Of a stretch of 64,000 nucleotides of DNA, positions 1-10,962 are shown piece by piece. Location of the stretch: positions 1,094,501 to 1,158,500 of the forward strand of contig NZ_CP038439.1 in NCBI RefSeq assembly GCF_004683865.2, written 5' to 3'. The position numbers and the translations under genes are program-made. The notes beneath the pieces are model-generated. The model was not told where the DNA came from, ran no database searches, and worked only from the letters and a program-made list of their open reading frames with translations. The stretch is from Paracoccus liaowanqingii (GTDB lineage: Bacteria; Pseudomonadota; Alphaproteobacteria; Rhodobacterales; Rhodobacteraceae). Position 1 is the stretch's first letter. Every line of letters begins with the position of its first letter.

Positions 1-547
1 TCGGGCCGTCCCAGGCCCGCGCCATGCTGCGCAGCACCTCGGAGAGCTGCTCGGCGGGATCCTGGGGGAAAGGCTGGTCCATCTCGTCGCGATAGCAGCG
101 CAGCGCGCCCGCCAGCGCGTCGGGGCCGTCCTGGGTGAACATGTCGGGGTCCAGCCGCGCGATGTGGATCGCATAGCTCTGGACGAAGGACAGATAGACC
201 GCATCGGCATTTGCCCGGCCGATCCGGCCCGCCAGCTTGTCGTGCAGCGCATCGTTGATGCCGACGTTCAGCACCGTCCCCGGCCCGCCCCATTCGGGCA
301 TCACCGCCGAGGGGCGCACGCTGACCAGCCCGCTGCCGTCGAAGATCGGCGACAGTTCCGCAGGCGGGGGGCGCCGTCCCTGCGCGATCATCCGCACGTT
401 GTCGCAGCCGATGGCAAAGCTGCTGGGCACCGGCAGCTCCATCCGGATCAGCCGTTGCAGGCACTTTGCCCGCCAGCCGTGCAGATCGCGCACGACCGGG
501 GCCGAGGGTGTGATGCGGATGGCGGTGGGGGGCGGCGCGATGCTCAT
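1..547 (-). CDS. ppdK: Pyruvate phosphate dikinase-like protein, N-terminal part (runs off the window)
   Basis: About 182 residues from the start codon at 547 are visible; the rest lies beyond position 1. The start region reads GWRAKCLQRLIRMELPVPSS, which matches the glycine-rich opening of the ATP-grasp nucleotide-binding domain of PPDK and PEP synthase. Further on, SVRPSAVMPEWGGPGTVLNV corresponds to the PPDK segment containing SVRSGA and the 'MDTVLNLGLND' block. The family interconverts pyruvate, ATP and phosphate with PEP, AMP and pyrophosphate in the cytoplasm. The phosphohistidine and C-terminal barrel domains cannot be checked, so a shorter PEP-utilizing homologue is possible. The ATG at 547 is preferred because the ATGs just upstream (at 571 and 559) run in another frame into a TGA at 549-547. 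Confidence 0.72.
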   Translation of the reverse strand, partial: MSIAPPPTAIRITPSAPVVRDLHGWRAKCLQRLIRMELPVPSSFAIGCDNVRMIAQGRRPPPAELSPIFDGSGLVSVRPSAVMPEWGGPGTVLNVGINDALHDKLAGRIGRANADAVYLSFVQSYAIHIARLDPDMFTQDGPDALAGALRCYRDEMDQPFPQDPAEQLSEVLRSMARAWDGP

Positions 548-596
548 GACGGCTGCATCCTAGGGGCCATGCCAGTCCTGTCGCAAGCGCAATATG

Positions 597-642
597 CGGC
601 ACTGCAGCACGGCGTCGCAGCGGGCGCCGTGCTGCAGTGCCG
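597..642. repeat. Perfect 18-bp inverted repeat in the spacer upstream of ppdK
   Basis: Positions 597-614 (cggcactgcagcacggcg) are repeated exactly inverted at 625-642, with a 10-nt spacer. No T-run follows on either strand, so it is not a classical intrinsic terminator. It lies between the cyclophilin terminator and the ppdK start. It could be an operator, a very stable RNA hairpin or a fossil terminator. The symmetry is seen directly; the function is unknown. Confidence 0.7.
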
Positions 643-648
643 TGAACG

Positions 649-673
649 AAAAAGGGGGCCGCAAGGGCCCCCT
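649..673 (-). terminator. Rho-independent terminator of the cyclophilin pair
   Basis: On the minus strand an 8-bp GC-rich stem (arms 653-660 and 666-673, loop 661-665) is followed by five T residues at 653-649. It sits 23 nt after the stop of the exported cyclophilin gene and would end the ppiB-ppi transcript. Confidence 0.8.
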
Positions 674-695
674 GTTCGTCGATCGTGCGGGGGCG

Positions 696-1329
<634 letters not shown>

Positions 1330-1337
<8 letters not shown>

Positions 1338-1836
1338 CGGCGGCCACCTTGACGCTGATCATGCGGTCGGGATTCACCGGCGGCTCGCCGCGGGCGATCT
1401 TGTCCACATGCTCCATCCCCTCGATCACGCGGCCATAGACCGTGTACTGACCGTTCAGGAAATGGTTGTCCCCGAAGTTGATGAAGAACTGGCTGTTGGC
1501 GCTGTTGGGGTTCTGCGAGCGCGCCGCGCCCAGGGTGCCGCGGTCATGCGGCAGCTTGGAGAACTCGGCCGGCAGGTCCGGCATGTCCGACCCGCCCGTG
1601 CCGGCGCGGCCCGGGTTGTAGTCCTTTTCCATGTTGGCATTCGCCACGTCGCCGGTCTGGGCCATGAAGCCCTCGATCACGCGGTGGAAGGCCACGTTGT
1701 CATAGGCCCCGGCGCGGGCCAGGTCCTTCATGCGCGCGGCATGCTTGGGAGCGACATCGGTCAGCAGCTCGATGACGACGGGGCCGTCCTTCAGCGTGAT
1801 GACGATGGTGTTTTCCGGGTCCTTGATCTCGGCCAT
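1330..1836 (-). CDS. ppiB: Cytoplasmic cyclophilin-type peptidyl-prolyl isomerase
   Basis: 168 residues, no signal peptide, one cyclophilin domain. The active-site stretch FHRVIEGFMAQTGD and NSQFFINF are present, along with the bacterial GTGGSDMPDLPAEF insertion region. It is preceded by a strong Shine-Dalgarno sequence (AGGAGG, about 6 nt from the ATG at 1836). The next gene encodes an exported paralogue, so the pair looks like a duplication serving cytoplasm and periplasm. It is divergent from pgk, and the two share the 188-bp spacer. Confidence 0.92.
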
Positions 1837-1966
1837 GCGGCCCTCCTGTGGCTTGTTCGACCCCTGATCTAGGGGCTCGGGCGCCCAAGGGCAACGCGCG
1901 AAACCGTGACGCGCGGTTCACGGGGGATCGGGCGGGGGGCCGGCAAGGCTCCGCCCATCGGTGCGG

Positions 1967-1995
1967 TTGACGCCGCGGCTGCCATGCGGGACAAG
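1967..1995 (+). promoter_or_regulatory. Weak candidate promoter for pgk
   Basis: A TTGACG at 1967-1972 is followed after 17 nt by GACAAG at 1990-1995, 30 nt before the pgk start. The -35 is good but the -10 is poor, so the assignment is tentative. Rhodobacteraceae promoters often have weak -10 elements. Confidence 0.3.
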
Positions 1996-2024
1996 CTTGC
2001 CAACCCCAAGCGGAAGGATGCGAC

Positions 2025-3227
2025 ATGGCCAGGTTCCACACCATCGACGACATGGATCTTGACGGAAAGGTGGTGCTGACCCGCGTGGACGTGAACGTTC
2101 CGGTCGAGAACGGGCAGGTCACCGACACGACCCGGATCGACAAGATCGTGCCGACGGTGAAGGACATCCAGGCCAAGGGCGGCATCCCCGTGCTGCTGGC
2201 CCATTTCGACCGCCCCAAGGGCCAGCGCGTGGACAGCATGAGCCTGCGCCAGATCCTGCCCGCGCTGGAGGCGGCCCTGGGCCAGCCGGTGGTCTTTTCC
2301 GACGATTGCATCGGCGGACCGGCCAAGCGCGTCGTGGCGGCGCTGCAGCCCGGCCAGGTCGCGCTGATGGAGAACACCCGCTTTCACGCGGGCGAGGAAA
2401 GCAACGACGCGACCTTCACCGCATCCTTGGCGGCGCTTGGCGGGGCCTATGTGAACGACGCATTTTCCGCGGCGCACCGGGCGCATGCCTCGACCGAGGG
2501 GCTGGCGCGGCTTCTGAACGCGGGCGCCGGGCGTCTGATGGAGGCCGAGCTGAAGGCGCTGGACGCCGCGCTTGGCGATCCGCAGCGCCCGGTGATGGCG
2601 GTCGTCGGCGGTGCCAAGGTGTCCAGCAAGCTGGACCTGCTGATGAACCTGATCGAGAAGGTGGACCACCTGGTGATCGGCGGCGGCATGGCCAACACCT
2701 TCCTGGTGGCGCAGGGCGTCGAGGTCGGCAAGTCGCTGGCCGAGCGCGACATGGCCGACACGGCCCGCGCGATCATGGACAAGGCGCAGGCGACCGGCTG
2801 CCGGATCCACCTGCCGGTCGACATCGTGGTGGCGCGCGAGTTCAAGGCGGGCGCCGCATCCGAGACTCTGCCGGTGGGCGACTGCCCGGCGGATGCGATG
2901 ATCCTGGATGCGGGCCCCGCCACGGTCGAGGCGCTGCGCCAGGCGATGACCGCCTGCAAGACGCTGATCTGGAACGGCCCGCTTGGCGCCTTCGAGATCG
3001 AGCCCTTCGACGCCGCCACCAATGCCGCCGCGCGCGCCGCGGCCGAGCTGACAGCGCAGGGCGCGCTGGTCTCGGTCGCGGGCGGGGGCGACACGGTCTC
3101 GGCGCTGAACAAGGCGGGCGCGGCCGAGGGGTTCACCTTCATCTCGACCGCGGGCGGCGCCTTCCTGGAATGGATGGAGGGCAAGACCCTGCCCGGCGTC
3201 GCCGCGCTGCAGGCCGCCAAGCGCTGA
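2025..3227 (+). CDS. pgk: Phosphoglycerate kinase
   Basis: 400 residues, the normal length. It converts 1,3-bisphosphoglycerate and ADP to 3-phosphoglycerate and ATP, and runs in reverse in gluconeogenesis. Family signatures are present in order: the RVDVNVP substrate-binding motif near residue 20, [40 protein letters not shown] and the C-terminal GGGDTV and [10 protein letters not shown] nucleotide-binding motifs. The SHLGRPKG seen in many homologues is AHFDRPKG here, a variant I believe is common in this family of bacteria. The start has a GGAAGGA ribosome-binding site 7-8 nt upstream. The class I aldolase follows on the same strand after a hairpin. Confidence 0.97.
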   Translation: MARFHTIDDMDLDGKVVLTRVDVNVPVENGQVTDTTRIDKIVPTVKDIQAKGGIPVLLAHFDRPKGQRVDSMSLRQILPALEAALGQPVVFSDDCIGGPAKRVVAALQPGQVALMENTRFHAGEESNDATFTASLAALGGAYVNDAFSAAHRAHASTEGLARLLNAGAGRLMEAELKALDAALGDPQRPVMAVVGGAKVSSKLDLLMNLIEKVDHLVIGGGMANTFLVAQGVEVGKSLAERDMADTARAIMDKAQATGCRIHLPVDIVVAREFKAGAASETLPVGDCPADAMILDAGPATVEALRQAMTACKTLIWNGPLGAFEIEPFDAATNAAARAAAELTAQGALVSVAGGGDTVSALNKAGAAEGFTFISTAGGAFLEWMEGKTLPGVAALQAAKR

Positions 3228-3235
3228 GCGGTCCC

Positions 3236-3266
3236 GTCCCGCGTCGCCTTTCGGGTGGCGCGGGAC
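3236..3266 (+). terminator. Hairpin after pgk, possible terminator
   Basis: GTCCCGCG at 3236-3243 pairs with CGCGGGAC at 3259-3266, 9 nt after the pgk stop. There is no T-run, so termination would be partial or Rho-assisted. It may instead stabilise the 3' end. Confidence 0.4.
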
Positions 3267-3328
3267 GGAACGGTCGGTGTGGGGCACCCGTCCTGACCTT
3301 TGTGAGGATTTCGTTAGCGTAATCAGAA

Positions 3329-3356
3329 TTGTGACCTTGGGCGGGCGTGCTATGCA
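3329..3356 (+). promoter_or_regulatory. Candidate sigma-70 type promoter of the aldolase gene
   Basis: TTGTGA (3329-3334), a 16-nt spacer and TATGCA (3351-3356) lie 27 nt before the fba start codon. A separate promoter would allow the aldolase to be expressed independently of pgk. Confidence 0.45.
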
Positions 3357-3382
3357 CGCGCGAAACCCAAGGAGAAGACCCC

Positions 3383-4309
3383 ATGCAGATGACCGACACG
3401 GTGCGCCGCATCCTGGCCAAGTACGAGGGCGAGACGCCCGGCGTGAAGGCGCAGCTGGCGCGGATGCTGATGACCGGCAAGCTGGCCGGCACCGGCAAGA
3501 TGATCATCCTGCCCGTCGACCAGGGCTTCGAGCACGGCCCGGCGCGCACCTTCGCCGCCAACCCGGCCGGATACGACCCGCATTACCATTACCAGCTGGC
3601 GATCGATGCCGGGCTGAACGCCTTCGCCGCCCCCCTGGGCATGATCGAGGCGGGCGCGGACACCTTCGCGGGCCAGATCCCGACGATCCTCAAGGTGAAC
3701 AGCGCCAACAGCCTGATGTCGGACACGGCGGGCAAGAACCAGGCGATCACGGCATCCGTGGACGACGCGCTGCGGCTTGGCTGCGCGGCGGTGGGCTTCA
3801 CCATCTATCCGGGCAGCGACATGGCCCTGGACATGTTCGAAGAGATCGTCGAGATGCGCAAGGAGGCCGCCGCCAAGGGCGTGGCGACCGTCATCTGGTC
3901 CTATCCGCGCGGCGAGGCGATCACCAAGGACGGCGAGACGGCGATCGACGTGGCCGCCTATGCCGCCCAGATCGCGGCGCTGATCGGCGCGCATATCATC
4001 AAGATCAAGCTGTCCACCGACCACCTGATGCTGCCCGAGGCCAAGAAGGTCTACGAGGAGAAGGGCATCGACATCTCGACCCAGGCCAAGCGCGTGGCGC
4101 ATTGCATGCAGGCCAGCTTCGGCGGGCGCCGGATCGTCGTCTTCTCGGGCGGGGCGTCCAAGGGCGCGGATGCGGTCTTCGACGATGCGCGCGCGATCCG
4201 CGAGGGCGGCGGCAACGGCTCGATCATCGGCCGCAACAGCTTCCAGCGCTCGCGCGAGGATGCGCTGGAGATGCTGGGCAAGCTGGTCGAGATCTACAAG
4301 GCACCCTGA
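3383..4309 (+). CDS. fbaB: Class I (DhnA-type) fructose-bisphosphate aldolase
   Basis: 308 residues of the DhnA/FbaB family, a class I Schiff-base aldolase unrelated in sequence to the zinc-dependent class II enzyme. It cleaves or forms fructose 1,6-bisphosphate in glycolysis, gluconeogenesis and carbon fixation. Visible features are the ILPVDQGFEHGP opening, FTIYPGSD, and the IIKIKLS strand that should carry the Schiff-base lysine. The phosphate-binding FSGGASKG and GNGSIIGRNSFQR complete the set. An in-frame ATG lies 36 nt upstream, but the ATG at 3383 has AAGGAGAA correctly spaced before it. Neighbouring pgk fits a central-carbon pair. Confidence 0.93.
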   Translation: MQMTDTVRRILAKYEGETPGVKAQLARMLMTGKLAGTGKMIILPVDQGFEHGPARTFAANPAGYDPHYHYQLAIDAGLNAFAAPLGMIEAGADTFAGQIPTILKVNSANSLMSDTAGKNQAITASVDDALRLGCAAVGFTIYPGSDMALDMFEEIVEMRKEAAAKGVATVIWSYPRGEAITKDGETAIDVAAYAAQIAALIGAHIIKIKLSTDHLMLPEAKKVYEEKGIDISTQAKRVAHCMQASFGGRRIVVFSGGASKGADAVFDDARAIREGGGNGSIIGRNSFQRSREDALEMLGKLVEIYKAP

Positions 4310-4322
4310 GGGGGCCGACGGT

Positions 4323-4345
4323 CGCGCCCCCGGTCCGGGGGCGCG
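4323..4345. terminator. GC hairpin between convergent fbaB and hom
   Basis: A perfect 10-bp stem (4323-4332 with 4336-4345, loop GTC) lies in the 82-bp convergent spacer. It has no T-run but may help block read-through from either side. Confidence 0.45.
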
Positions 4346-4363
4346 GCACCGGGCCCGCGCGGG

Positions 4364-4387
4364 ACGGGGGCCCTGCCGCCCCCGTTT
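4364..4387 (+). terminator. Terminator after fbaB
   Basis: ACGGGGGC (4364-4371) pairs with GCCCCCGT (4378-4385) and is followed by a short T-run (4385-4387). It lies 54 nt after the aldolase stop and just before the 3' end of the convergent hom gene. Confidence 0.5.
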
Positions 4388-4391
4388 CCCG

Positions 4392-5681
4392 TCACACCTC
4401 TTCGATGCGCAGCTCGACCGGGTCGCTGACCAGGACGCCGGTGCGGGGCAGGCCCTCGATGGCATAGTCGATCGCCTCGGGCATGGTCTTGTGGGTGACG
4501 ACCAGGACCGGGACGCTGGCCGGGCTGTGCTGCCCGTACTGGCGCATCCGGTCGATCGAGATGCCCGCATCGCCCAGCACGGTGGCGACCTTGGCCAGCG
4601 CGCCCGGCTTGTCCTGCAGTTCCAGCCGCATGTAATAGGCGGCGGGCACGGCGGTGCGGGCGGGCTGGGCCGCGACCAGCCCGTTCGCGGGCTGGCCGAA
4701 GACCGGCAGGCGCACGCCGCGGGCGATCTCGACGATGTCGGACATCACCGCGCTGGCGGTCGGCCCCTCGCCCGCGCCGGCGCCGCGCAGGACGATCTGG
4801 CCGACGCTGTCGCCCTCGATCACCACCATGTTGGTGCCGCCGACCAGCTGCCCCAGGGGGCTGTCGGCGGGCACGAGGCAGGGCGCCATGCGCTGTTCCA
4901 GCCCGCGCGGGGTCATCTGCGCCACGCCCAGAAGCTTGATGCGATAGCCCATGTCGCGGGCGCGGTGGATGTCGTCGATGCTGACCCGCTCGATCCCCTC
5001 GATCTCGACCGCGTCGAAGCTGACCTGCGTGCCGAAGGCGATCGAGGACAGGATCGCCAGCTTGTGGCCCGCGTCGATCCCGCCCACGTCCAGCGTCGGA
5101 TCGGCCTCCAGGTATCCCAGCTGGCGCGCCTCCTCGAAGACCGCCTCGTAGGGCAGGCCCGCGCTTTCCATGCGCGTCAGGATGTAGTTGCAGGTGCCGT
5201 TCATCACGCCCATGACGCGGGTGATGCGGTTGCCCGCCAGCGACTCCGTCATCGACTTGATGACCGGGATGCCGCCCGCCACCGCCGCCTCGAAGCGGAT
5301 CACCCGGCCCAGGCCTTCGGCCAGTTCCGCCAGCGGCTGCCCGTGCAGCGCCAGCAGCGCCTTGTTGGCGGTCACCACGTCCTTGCCGGACCGCAGCGCG
5401 GTCTCGATGCTGTCGCGCGCGATGCCCGCGTCGCCGCCGATCAGCTCGATGAAGACATCCACGTCGGGGGCGGTGGCGACGGCCATCGGATCGTCCTCCC
5501 ACCGGTACGAGGACAGGTCGGCGTCGCGGTTCTTCATCCGGTCGCGGGCGCTGACGGCGGTGATCGTCACCGCGCGGCCCGAGCGCATCGCCAGAAGGTC
5601 GGCATGACGCTGGATGATCTTGACGACACCGATCCCGACGGTGCCTAGCCCGGCAATGCCGAGGCGGAGGGGGGACGACAT
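4392..5681 (-). CDS. hom: Homoserine dehydrogenase
   Basis: 429 residues, typical of the ACT-domain form. It reduces aspartate semialdehyde to homoserine with NAD(P)H, the branch point to threonine, methionine and isoleucine. The N-terminal Rossmann motif is GIAGLGTVGIGVV. The substrate domain shows VTANKALLALHG, AAVAGGIPVIKSM, GVMNGTCNYIL and the LGYLEADPTLDVGGIDAGHK block containing the catalytic Asp and Lys. A C-terminal ACT domain (about residues 350-429, starting YYMRLELQDKPGALAKV) implies feedback control, usually by threonine. It is the last gene of a minus-strand run beginning with the HEPN-like and glycosyltransferase genes, though with a 73-bp gap. Confidence 0.96.
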   Translation of the reverse strand: MSSPLRLGIAGLGTVGIGVVKIIQRHADLLAMRSGRAVTITAVSARDRMKNRDADLSSYRWEDDPMAVATAPDVDVFIELIGGDAGIARDSIETALRSGKDVVTANKALLALHGQPLAELAEGLGRVIRFEAAVAGGIPVIKSMTESLAGNRITRVMGVMNGTCNYILTRMESAGLPYEAVFEEARQLGYLEADPTLDVGGIDAGHKLAILSSIAFGTQVSFDAVEIEGIERVSIDDIHRARDMGYRIKLLGVAQMTPRGLEQRMAPCLVPADSPLGQLVGGTNMVVIEGDSVGQIVLRGAGAGEGPTASAVMSDIVEIARGVRLPVFGQPANGLVAAQPARTAVPAAYYMRLELQDKPGALAKVATVLGDAGISIDRMRQYGQHSPASVPVLVVTHKTMPEAIDYAIEGLPRTGVLVSDPVELRIEEV

Positions 5682-5754
5682 GGCAGCCTCTCATCCTTGA
5701 TTTCGCGGGTGTTAGCCTGCCCGCGCGGCTGTTGCAACGCGCGATGCGCGGGCC

Positions 5755-6279
5755 TCAGGGGCCGTCGTCGTCCATGCCCGCCCATTGGCCCTCGATGCCG
5801 GTGGCGCGCATGATGCGCACGACCTGCCGGGCCGCCTGCAGGGTGCGGTCGCGGATGGCCGCCAGGTCGGCGGGGCCCATGTCGTCGGGATGGCGCTCGC
5901 CCCGGGTGTTGATGAAGGTCGGATGCCACAGGCCCGGCTGCGCGCCCGGCCGCCACGAGGCATGGCAGATCAGGTTGCGCAGCAGGCGCAGCTGCGGCAG
6001 CTCGCGCGACAGCGGGTCCAGCGCCTCGACATGGGCGCGCCGCGCCGTGGCCAGGAAGCTGTCGATCAGCGTGCCGAGCGAATCGTCGGCGATCTCCTCC
6101 ATGCGCCTAAGCCAGGCGGCCAGGGCGCGGTCATCTGTCGTTTCGCCCAGGCTGTGGCGGGTCAGGGAAAAGATCGCCCGCTTCAGCGCCTCTTCCAGAA
6201 AGCCGAAGGCCGCGACCGCATGGCCAAGCGCCGCAGCCATCTCGTCGGGCAGGCGGTCGGGCGCGCGGGGCAGGGCCAT
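5755..6279 (-). CDS. Small all-helical protein with a HEPN-like R-N-x3-H motif
   Basis: 174 residues, not recognised at family level. It begins LGHAVAAFGFLEEALKRAIF, a helix style shared by many uncharacterised alphaproteobacterial proteins. Near the middle it carries LRNLICHASW, in which R101-N102-x3-H106 fits the R-x4-6-H signature of HEPN-fold proteins. HEPN members include ribonucleases and nucleotidyltransferase partners, but this short motif also occurs by chance. The ATG at 6279 is chosen because the alternative at 6327 overlaps the upstream glycosyltransferase by 44 bp, whereas 6279 leaves a 4-bp gap. It is probably co-transcribed with the glycosyltransferase. No antitoxin-like partner is adjacent, so a toxin role is not supported. 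Confidence 0.6.
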   Translation of the reverse strand: MALPRAPDRLPDEMAAALGHAVAAFGFLEEALKRAIFSLTRHSLGETTDDRALAAWLRRMEEIADDSLGTLIDSFLATARRAHVEALDPLSRELPQLRLLRNLICHASWRPGAQPGLWHPTFINTRGERHPDDMGPADLAAIRDRTLQAARQVVRIMRATGIEGQWAGMDDDGP

Positions 6280-6283
6280 GGCC

Positions 6284-7108
6284 CTAGTCGTGCCAGAGCC
6301 GCGCCACCCACGAGGTCGGGCGCACATAGTGCCGCAGATGCTTCAGCGGCGCCTCGCGACGGTCGCCGGTGAACAGCGCGCGCAGATGCGCCAGGGGCGG
6401 GCGGACCGGGTCGGCCTCGTCCCACCGGCCCGCGATGGCGTCGGGCGGGTTCAGGCTGCCCGGGAACATGACGATGCGGGTGCCGCGCGGAATGCGGGGT
6501 TCGCGCAGGTAGTTCAGCGGAAAGACCGGCACGCAGTGGAACCGGAAATGCGCCAGCCAGCCGCGCGGCCAGAACTTGACCCCGCCCGGCGCGTTGCGCG
6601 TCACGAAGCGCTGCTCGTAGCGGTACTGGTCGGCTACGCCCTGCGGATCGGCGGCGAAGATCTGCTGCAGGGGCGCCAGCTTGCCCACCCGCATCCGGTA
6701 GACCGAGGTCTGGCCCATCTTCTCCAGCGGCGTGTTCGGGTTGCGGCCCAGCACCGTGTCGTCGGGATCGCCGAAGGTGAAGAACGGGTCCAGATCGCCG
6801 GTGACGATCACGTCTAGATCCAGGAACAGAACCACCCCCGTCACGTCGCCCAGATCGCCCCACAGCCGCGACTTGGGCCATTTGCCCCGCGTGTTGACCG
6901 GCGCCTCATAGGCGAAGTCGGGCAGGGGCCGCACCGCCACGTCGGGATGCAGCCCGGTCCCGTCATCGGTGAAGCAGAACAGCCGGAAGGGCGGGGTAAT
7001 GTTGCGCGCGATCATCGCGTGCAGCCGGTTGACATAGTCGGGCCCGAACTTGGCGCCCCACTTGATGCAGATGATCTGCTTGAGATTGCCGTCGCGTCCG
7101 TCGCTCAT
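6284..7108 (-). CDS. Putative glycosyltransferase with DLD motif
   Basis: 274 residues. The pattern resembles nucleotide-sugar dependent, GT-A fold transferases. It has an N-terminal strand (QIICIKWGAKFGPDYVNRLH), then FRLFCFTDDGTG, and the metal/nucleotide motif VLFLDLDVIVTGDLDPFF near residue 100, where the D-x-D is plain. A later MFPGSLNPPDAI segment and C-terminal basic residues follow. Acceptor and donor are unknown. It is soluble as far as I can see, with no transmembrane segment. The neighbours are a sulfotransferase-like gene 63 bp upstream and the HEPN-like gene 4 bp downstream. The set could decorate a surface glycan, but nothing here proves the substrate. Confidence 0.75.
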   Translation of the reverse strand: MSDGRDGNLKQIICIKWGAKFGPDYVNRLHAMIARNITPPFRLFCFTDDGTGLHPDVAVRPLPDFAYEAPVNTRGKWPKSRLWGDLGDVTGVVLFLDLDVIVTGDLDPFFTFGDPDDTVLGRNPNTPLEKMGQTSVYRMRVGKLAPLQQIFAADPQGVADQYRYEQRFVTRNAPGGVKFWPRGWLAHFRFHCVPVFPLNYLREPRIPRGTRIVMFPGSLNPPDAIAGRWDEADPVRPPLAHLRALFTGDRREAPLKHLRHYVRPTSWVARLWHD

Positions 7109-7171
7109 CTTCGTCCTGCCCGTGATGGTGCCTCGGTTGTCCCAAATCGGGCCGCCCGGGGCAATGCACGA

Positions 7172-8107
7172 TCACTCGGCGTCATAAATCGCGCGAAAGG
7201 CGGCCACCGCCGCCTCGCCCGAGGCATGGCCGGGATGCGGCGCGGGATCGCGCGGGTCGAATAGCTGCGCCCGGTCGGGAAACCACCGCGCCCGCAGCCG
7301 CGCGTTCGAGGCCGCATGATCGTCCAGGATCCGCTGCCGGTCGGCGGGGCTGAACAGGTCGCCGCGCCCGGCGAAGCGATCGGGGCCCTGCGCCATCAGC
7401 CGGCGATTGGCCTGCCGCACGCGGACGGGATCGTCCAGCGTCCGGTAATGCTGCAGCAGCGCGGCCTGGGGCGAGACATTGGCGCGATGCCCGGGCGAAT
7501 CGGACGGGATCAGGGGATCCCTGCCCATCGCTCTCAGCAGCGCCGCGATGTTGTCGGGCGGCGGCTGGCCGGGCAGGTCTTCGGCATAGATCTGCGGCAG
7601 GATCACGGCCTGGGGAAAGGCGTCCGACCAGGCCTGCAGCATCCGGTCATAATCCAGAAGCGGCGCGACGACCTTGCGCATCAACAGGGCCGGGTCCTGC
7701 GCTTGGTTGCCGTTCCACTTGATCCACTGCTTGGTCAGCGCCTCGGCGAACAGGTCCTGGCGGCGCAGCCAGACAAGGATGCGGATCCGGCAGCCCGCGA
7801 ACGCGTCCAGAAGCGGGGCCGCGACCTGCGGCGGGCTGACCGAGAAATCCTCGGACGAGACCAGGATGTCGGTCAGCGAGGGCCCGGCCTTCCGCACGCG
7901 GTCCAGCAGCTCCGCGATCAGCCTTTGCGCCTCGGGCGGATCGCGGTTCAGGGCCGCCGCCAGGGCGCCGCTGGCCGGAAGGCCCTTCCGGGGGCGGACA
8001 TAAAGCAGCCCCGCGTCGAACAGCCGGGCCTCGTTCCGCGCCATCCATGTCTGGACGGCCGAGGTGCCGGTCTTCTGCATGCCGATATGAAGCCACAGGG
8101 TCTGCAT
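7172..8107 (-). CDS. Sulfotransferase-like protein
   Basis: 311 residues. The N-terminus LWLHIGMQKTGTSAVQTWMA is the 5'-phosphosulfate-binding loop of PAPS-dependent sulfotransferases (consensus HIGxxKTGTTxLQ). A second block around residue 85 (DILVSSEDFS) and RIRILVWLRRQDLFAEA near residue 110 correspond to the 3'-phosphate loop, where Ser and Arg contact PAPS. The enzyme would transfer sulfate to a carbohydrate or other hydroxyl. Context with a glycosyltransferase suggests a glycan substrate, which is inference. No transmembrane anchor is visible. A strong hairpin separates it from the mutase gene upstream. Confidence 0.75.
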   Translation of the reverse strand: MQTLWLHIGMQKTGTSAVQTWMARNEARLFDAGLLYVRPRKGLPASGALAAALNRDPPEAQRLIAELLDRVRKAGPSLTDILVSSEDFSVSPPQVAAPLLDAFAGCRIRILVWLRRQDLFAEALTKQWIKWNGNQAQDPALLMRKVVAPLLDYDRMLQAWSDAFPQAVILPQIYAEDLPGQPPPDNIAALLRAMGRDPLIPSDSPGHRANVSPQAALLQHYRTLDDPVRVRQANRRLMAQGPDRFAGRGDLFSPADRQRILDDHAASNARLRARWFPDRAQLFDPRDPAPHPGHASGEAAVAAFRAIYDAE

Positions 8108-8126
8108 TGGTCCCTCGATGCCGACG

Positions 8127-8152
8127 GGGCCGGGGGGCTGCCCCCCCGGCCC
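8127..8152 (-). terminator. Strong GC hairpin after methylmalonyl-CoA mutase
   Basis: An 11-bp stem (8127-8137 with 8142-8152, loop CTGC) begins 4 nt after the mutase stop on the minus strand. There is no U-tract, so it may attenuate rather than fully stop read-through into the sulfotransferase gene. Confidence 0.5.
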
Positions 8153-8155
8153 GGT

Positions 8156-10288
<2,133 letters not shown>

Positions 10289-10345
10289 GATCCGTCCTTT
10301 CGCGCGGCCCGTCCTGCCCTATATTCAAAGCATGACGAGGTGCCG

Positions 10346-10906
10346 ATGAAATTGAAATTCCTGATTTTCGTGATGGCTCTGGCCGCAATGGGCCCCGCCC
10401 GCGAGGGCCCCGTGCCCGACCCGGAGGCGGATCCGGACGTCGCCAGCGCCAGCGAGCCGCAGCGCAATCCGTCGCGCCTGCCGCCCGTGTCCCAGCAGCC
10501 CGACCCGCCCGTGCCGGTGGTGACGCCCCTGGCCGAGGGGAGCCCCGCGCTTCTGGACGCGACCGAGGTCACGCCGCAGCAGTTCCTGTGGAACGCCCGT
10601 CCGGTGGTGGTCTTCGCCGACACGCCCGACGATCCGGCCTTCCTGCAGCAGGTGGCGGCGCTGGAACGCGACAGCCGCGCCTTGGCGGCGCGCGACGTGG
10701 TGGTGGTGGTCGACAGCGATCCGGCGGCCAACAGCCTCTGGCGCCAGCAGTTGCGGCCGCGCGGCTTCTCTCTGGTGGTGATCGACAAGGACGGGCAGGT
10801 GAAGATCCGCCGCCCCAGCCTGTGGGACGCCCGCGAGGTCGGCCGCGCCATCGACCGGCTGCCGCTGCGCCGCCAAGAGATCGGGCGGGGCAGCGCGGTG
10901 CGCTGA
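10346..10906 (+). CDS. Exported DUF4174 domain protein
   Basis: 186 residues. A hydrophobic N-terminus (MKLKFLIFVMALAAMGPA) looks like a signal peptide and is followed by a Pro/Glu-rich linker to about residue 70. The C-terminal half is a DUF4174 domain: FLWNARPVVVFADTPDDPAF, a VVVV strand, SLVVIDKDGQVKIRR and the ending IDRLPLRRQE. DUF4174 has a thioredoxin-like strand order but no CxxC is present, so redox activity is not indicated. Function is unknown. A second DUF4174 gene lies 1 kb downstream on the same strand. The very long open frame that continues upstream is antisense to the mutase, so ATG 10346 is used. Confidence 0.75.
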   Translation: MKLKFLIFVMALAAMGPAREGPVPDPEADPDVASASEPQRNPSRLPPVSQQPDPPVPVVTPLAEGSPALLDATEVTPQQFLWNARPVVVFADTPDDPAFLQQVAALERDSRALAARDVVVVVDSDPAANSLWRQQLRPRGFSLVVIDKDGQVKIRRPSLWDAREVGRAIDRLPLRRQEIGRGSAVR

Positions 10907-10924
10907 GCGGGGCCTGCGCGAAAC

Positions 10925-10953
10925 TTGTGGATTTGTGGCGCGTTCCCTATATC
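10925..10953 (+). promoter_or_regulatory. Promoter of the 65-residue protein gene
   Basis: TTGTGG (10925-10930), a 17-nt spacer and TATATC (10948-10953) form a good sigma-70 type promoter 46 nt before the start codon at 11000. Confidence 0.6.
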
Positions 10954-10962
10954 ATGAAGGGC

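Noticed and set aside
5755..6279. HEPN-type toxin-antitoxin system
   Set aside because: No MNT nucleotidyltransferase or other antitoxin gene is next to it. The neighbours are a glycosyltransferase and hom, and the HEPN motif is only one short match.
7172..8107. Sulfotransferase as part of the PKS pathway
   Set aside because: It lies 46 kb from the PKS, on a different transcript beside a different glycosyltransferase, and nothing links them.
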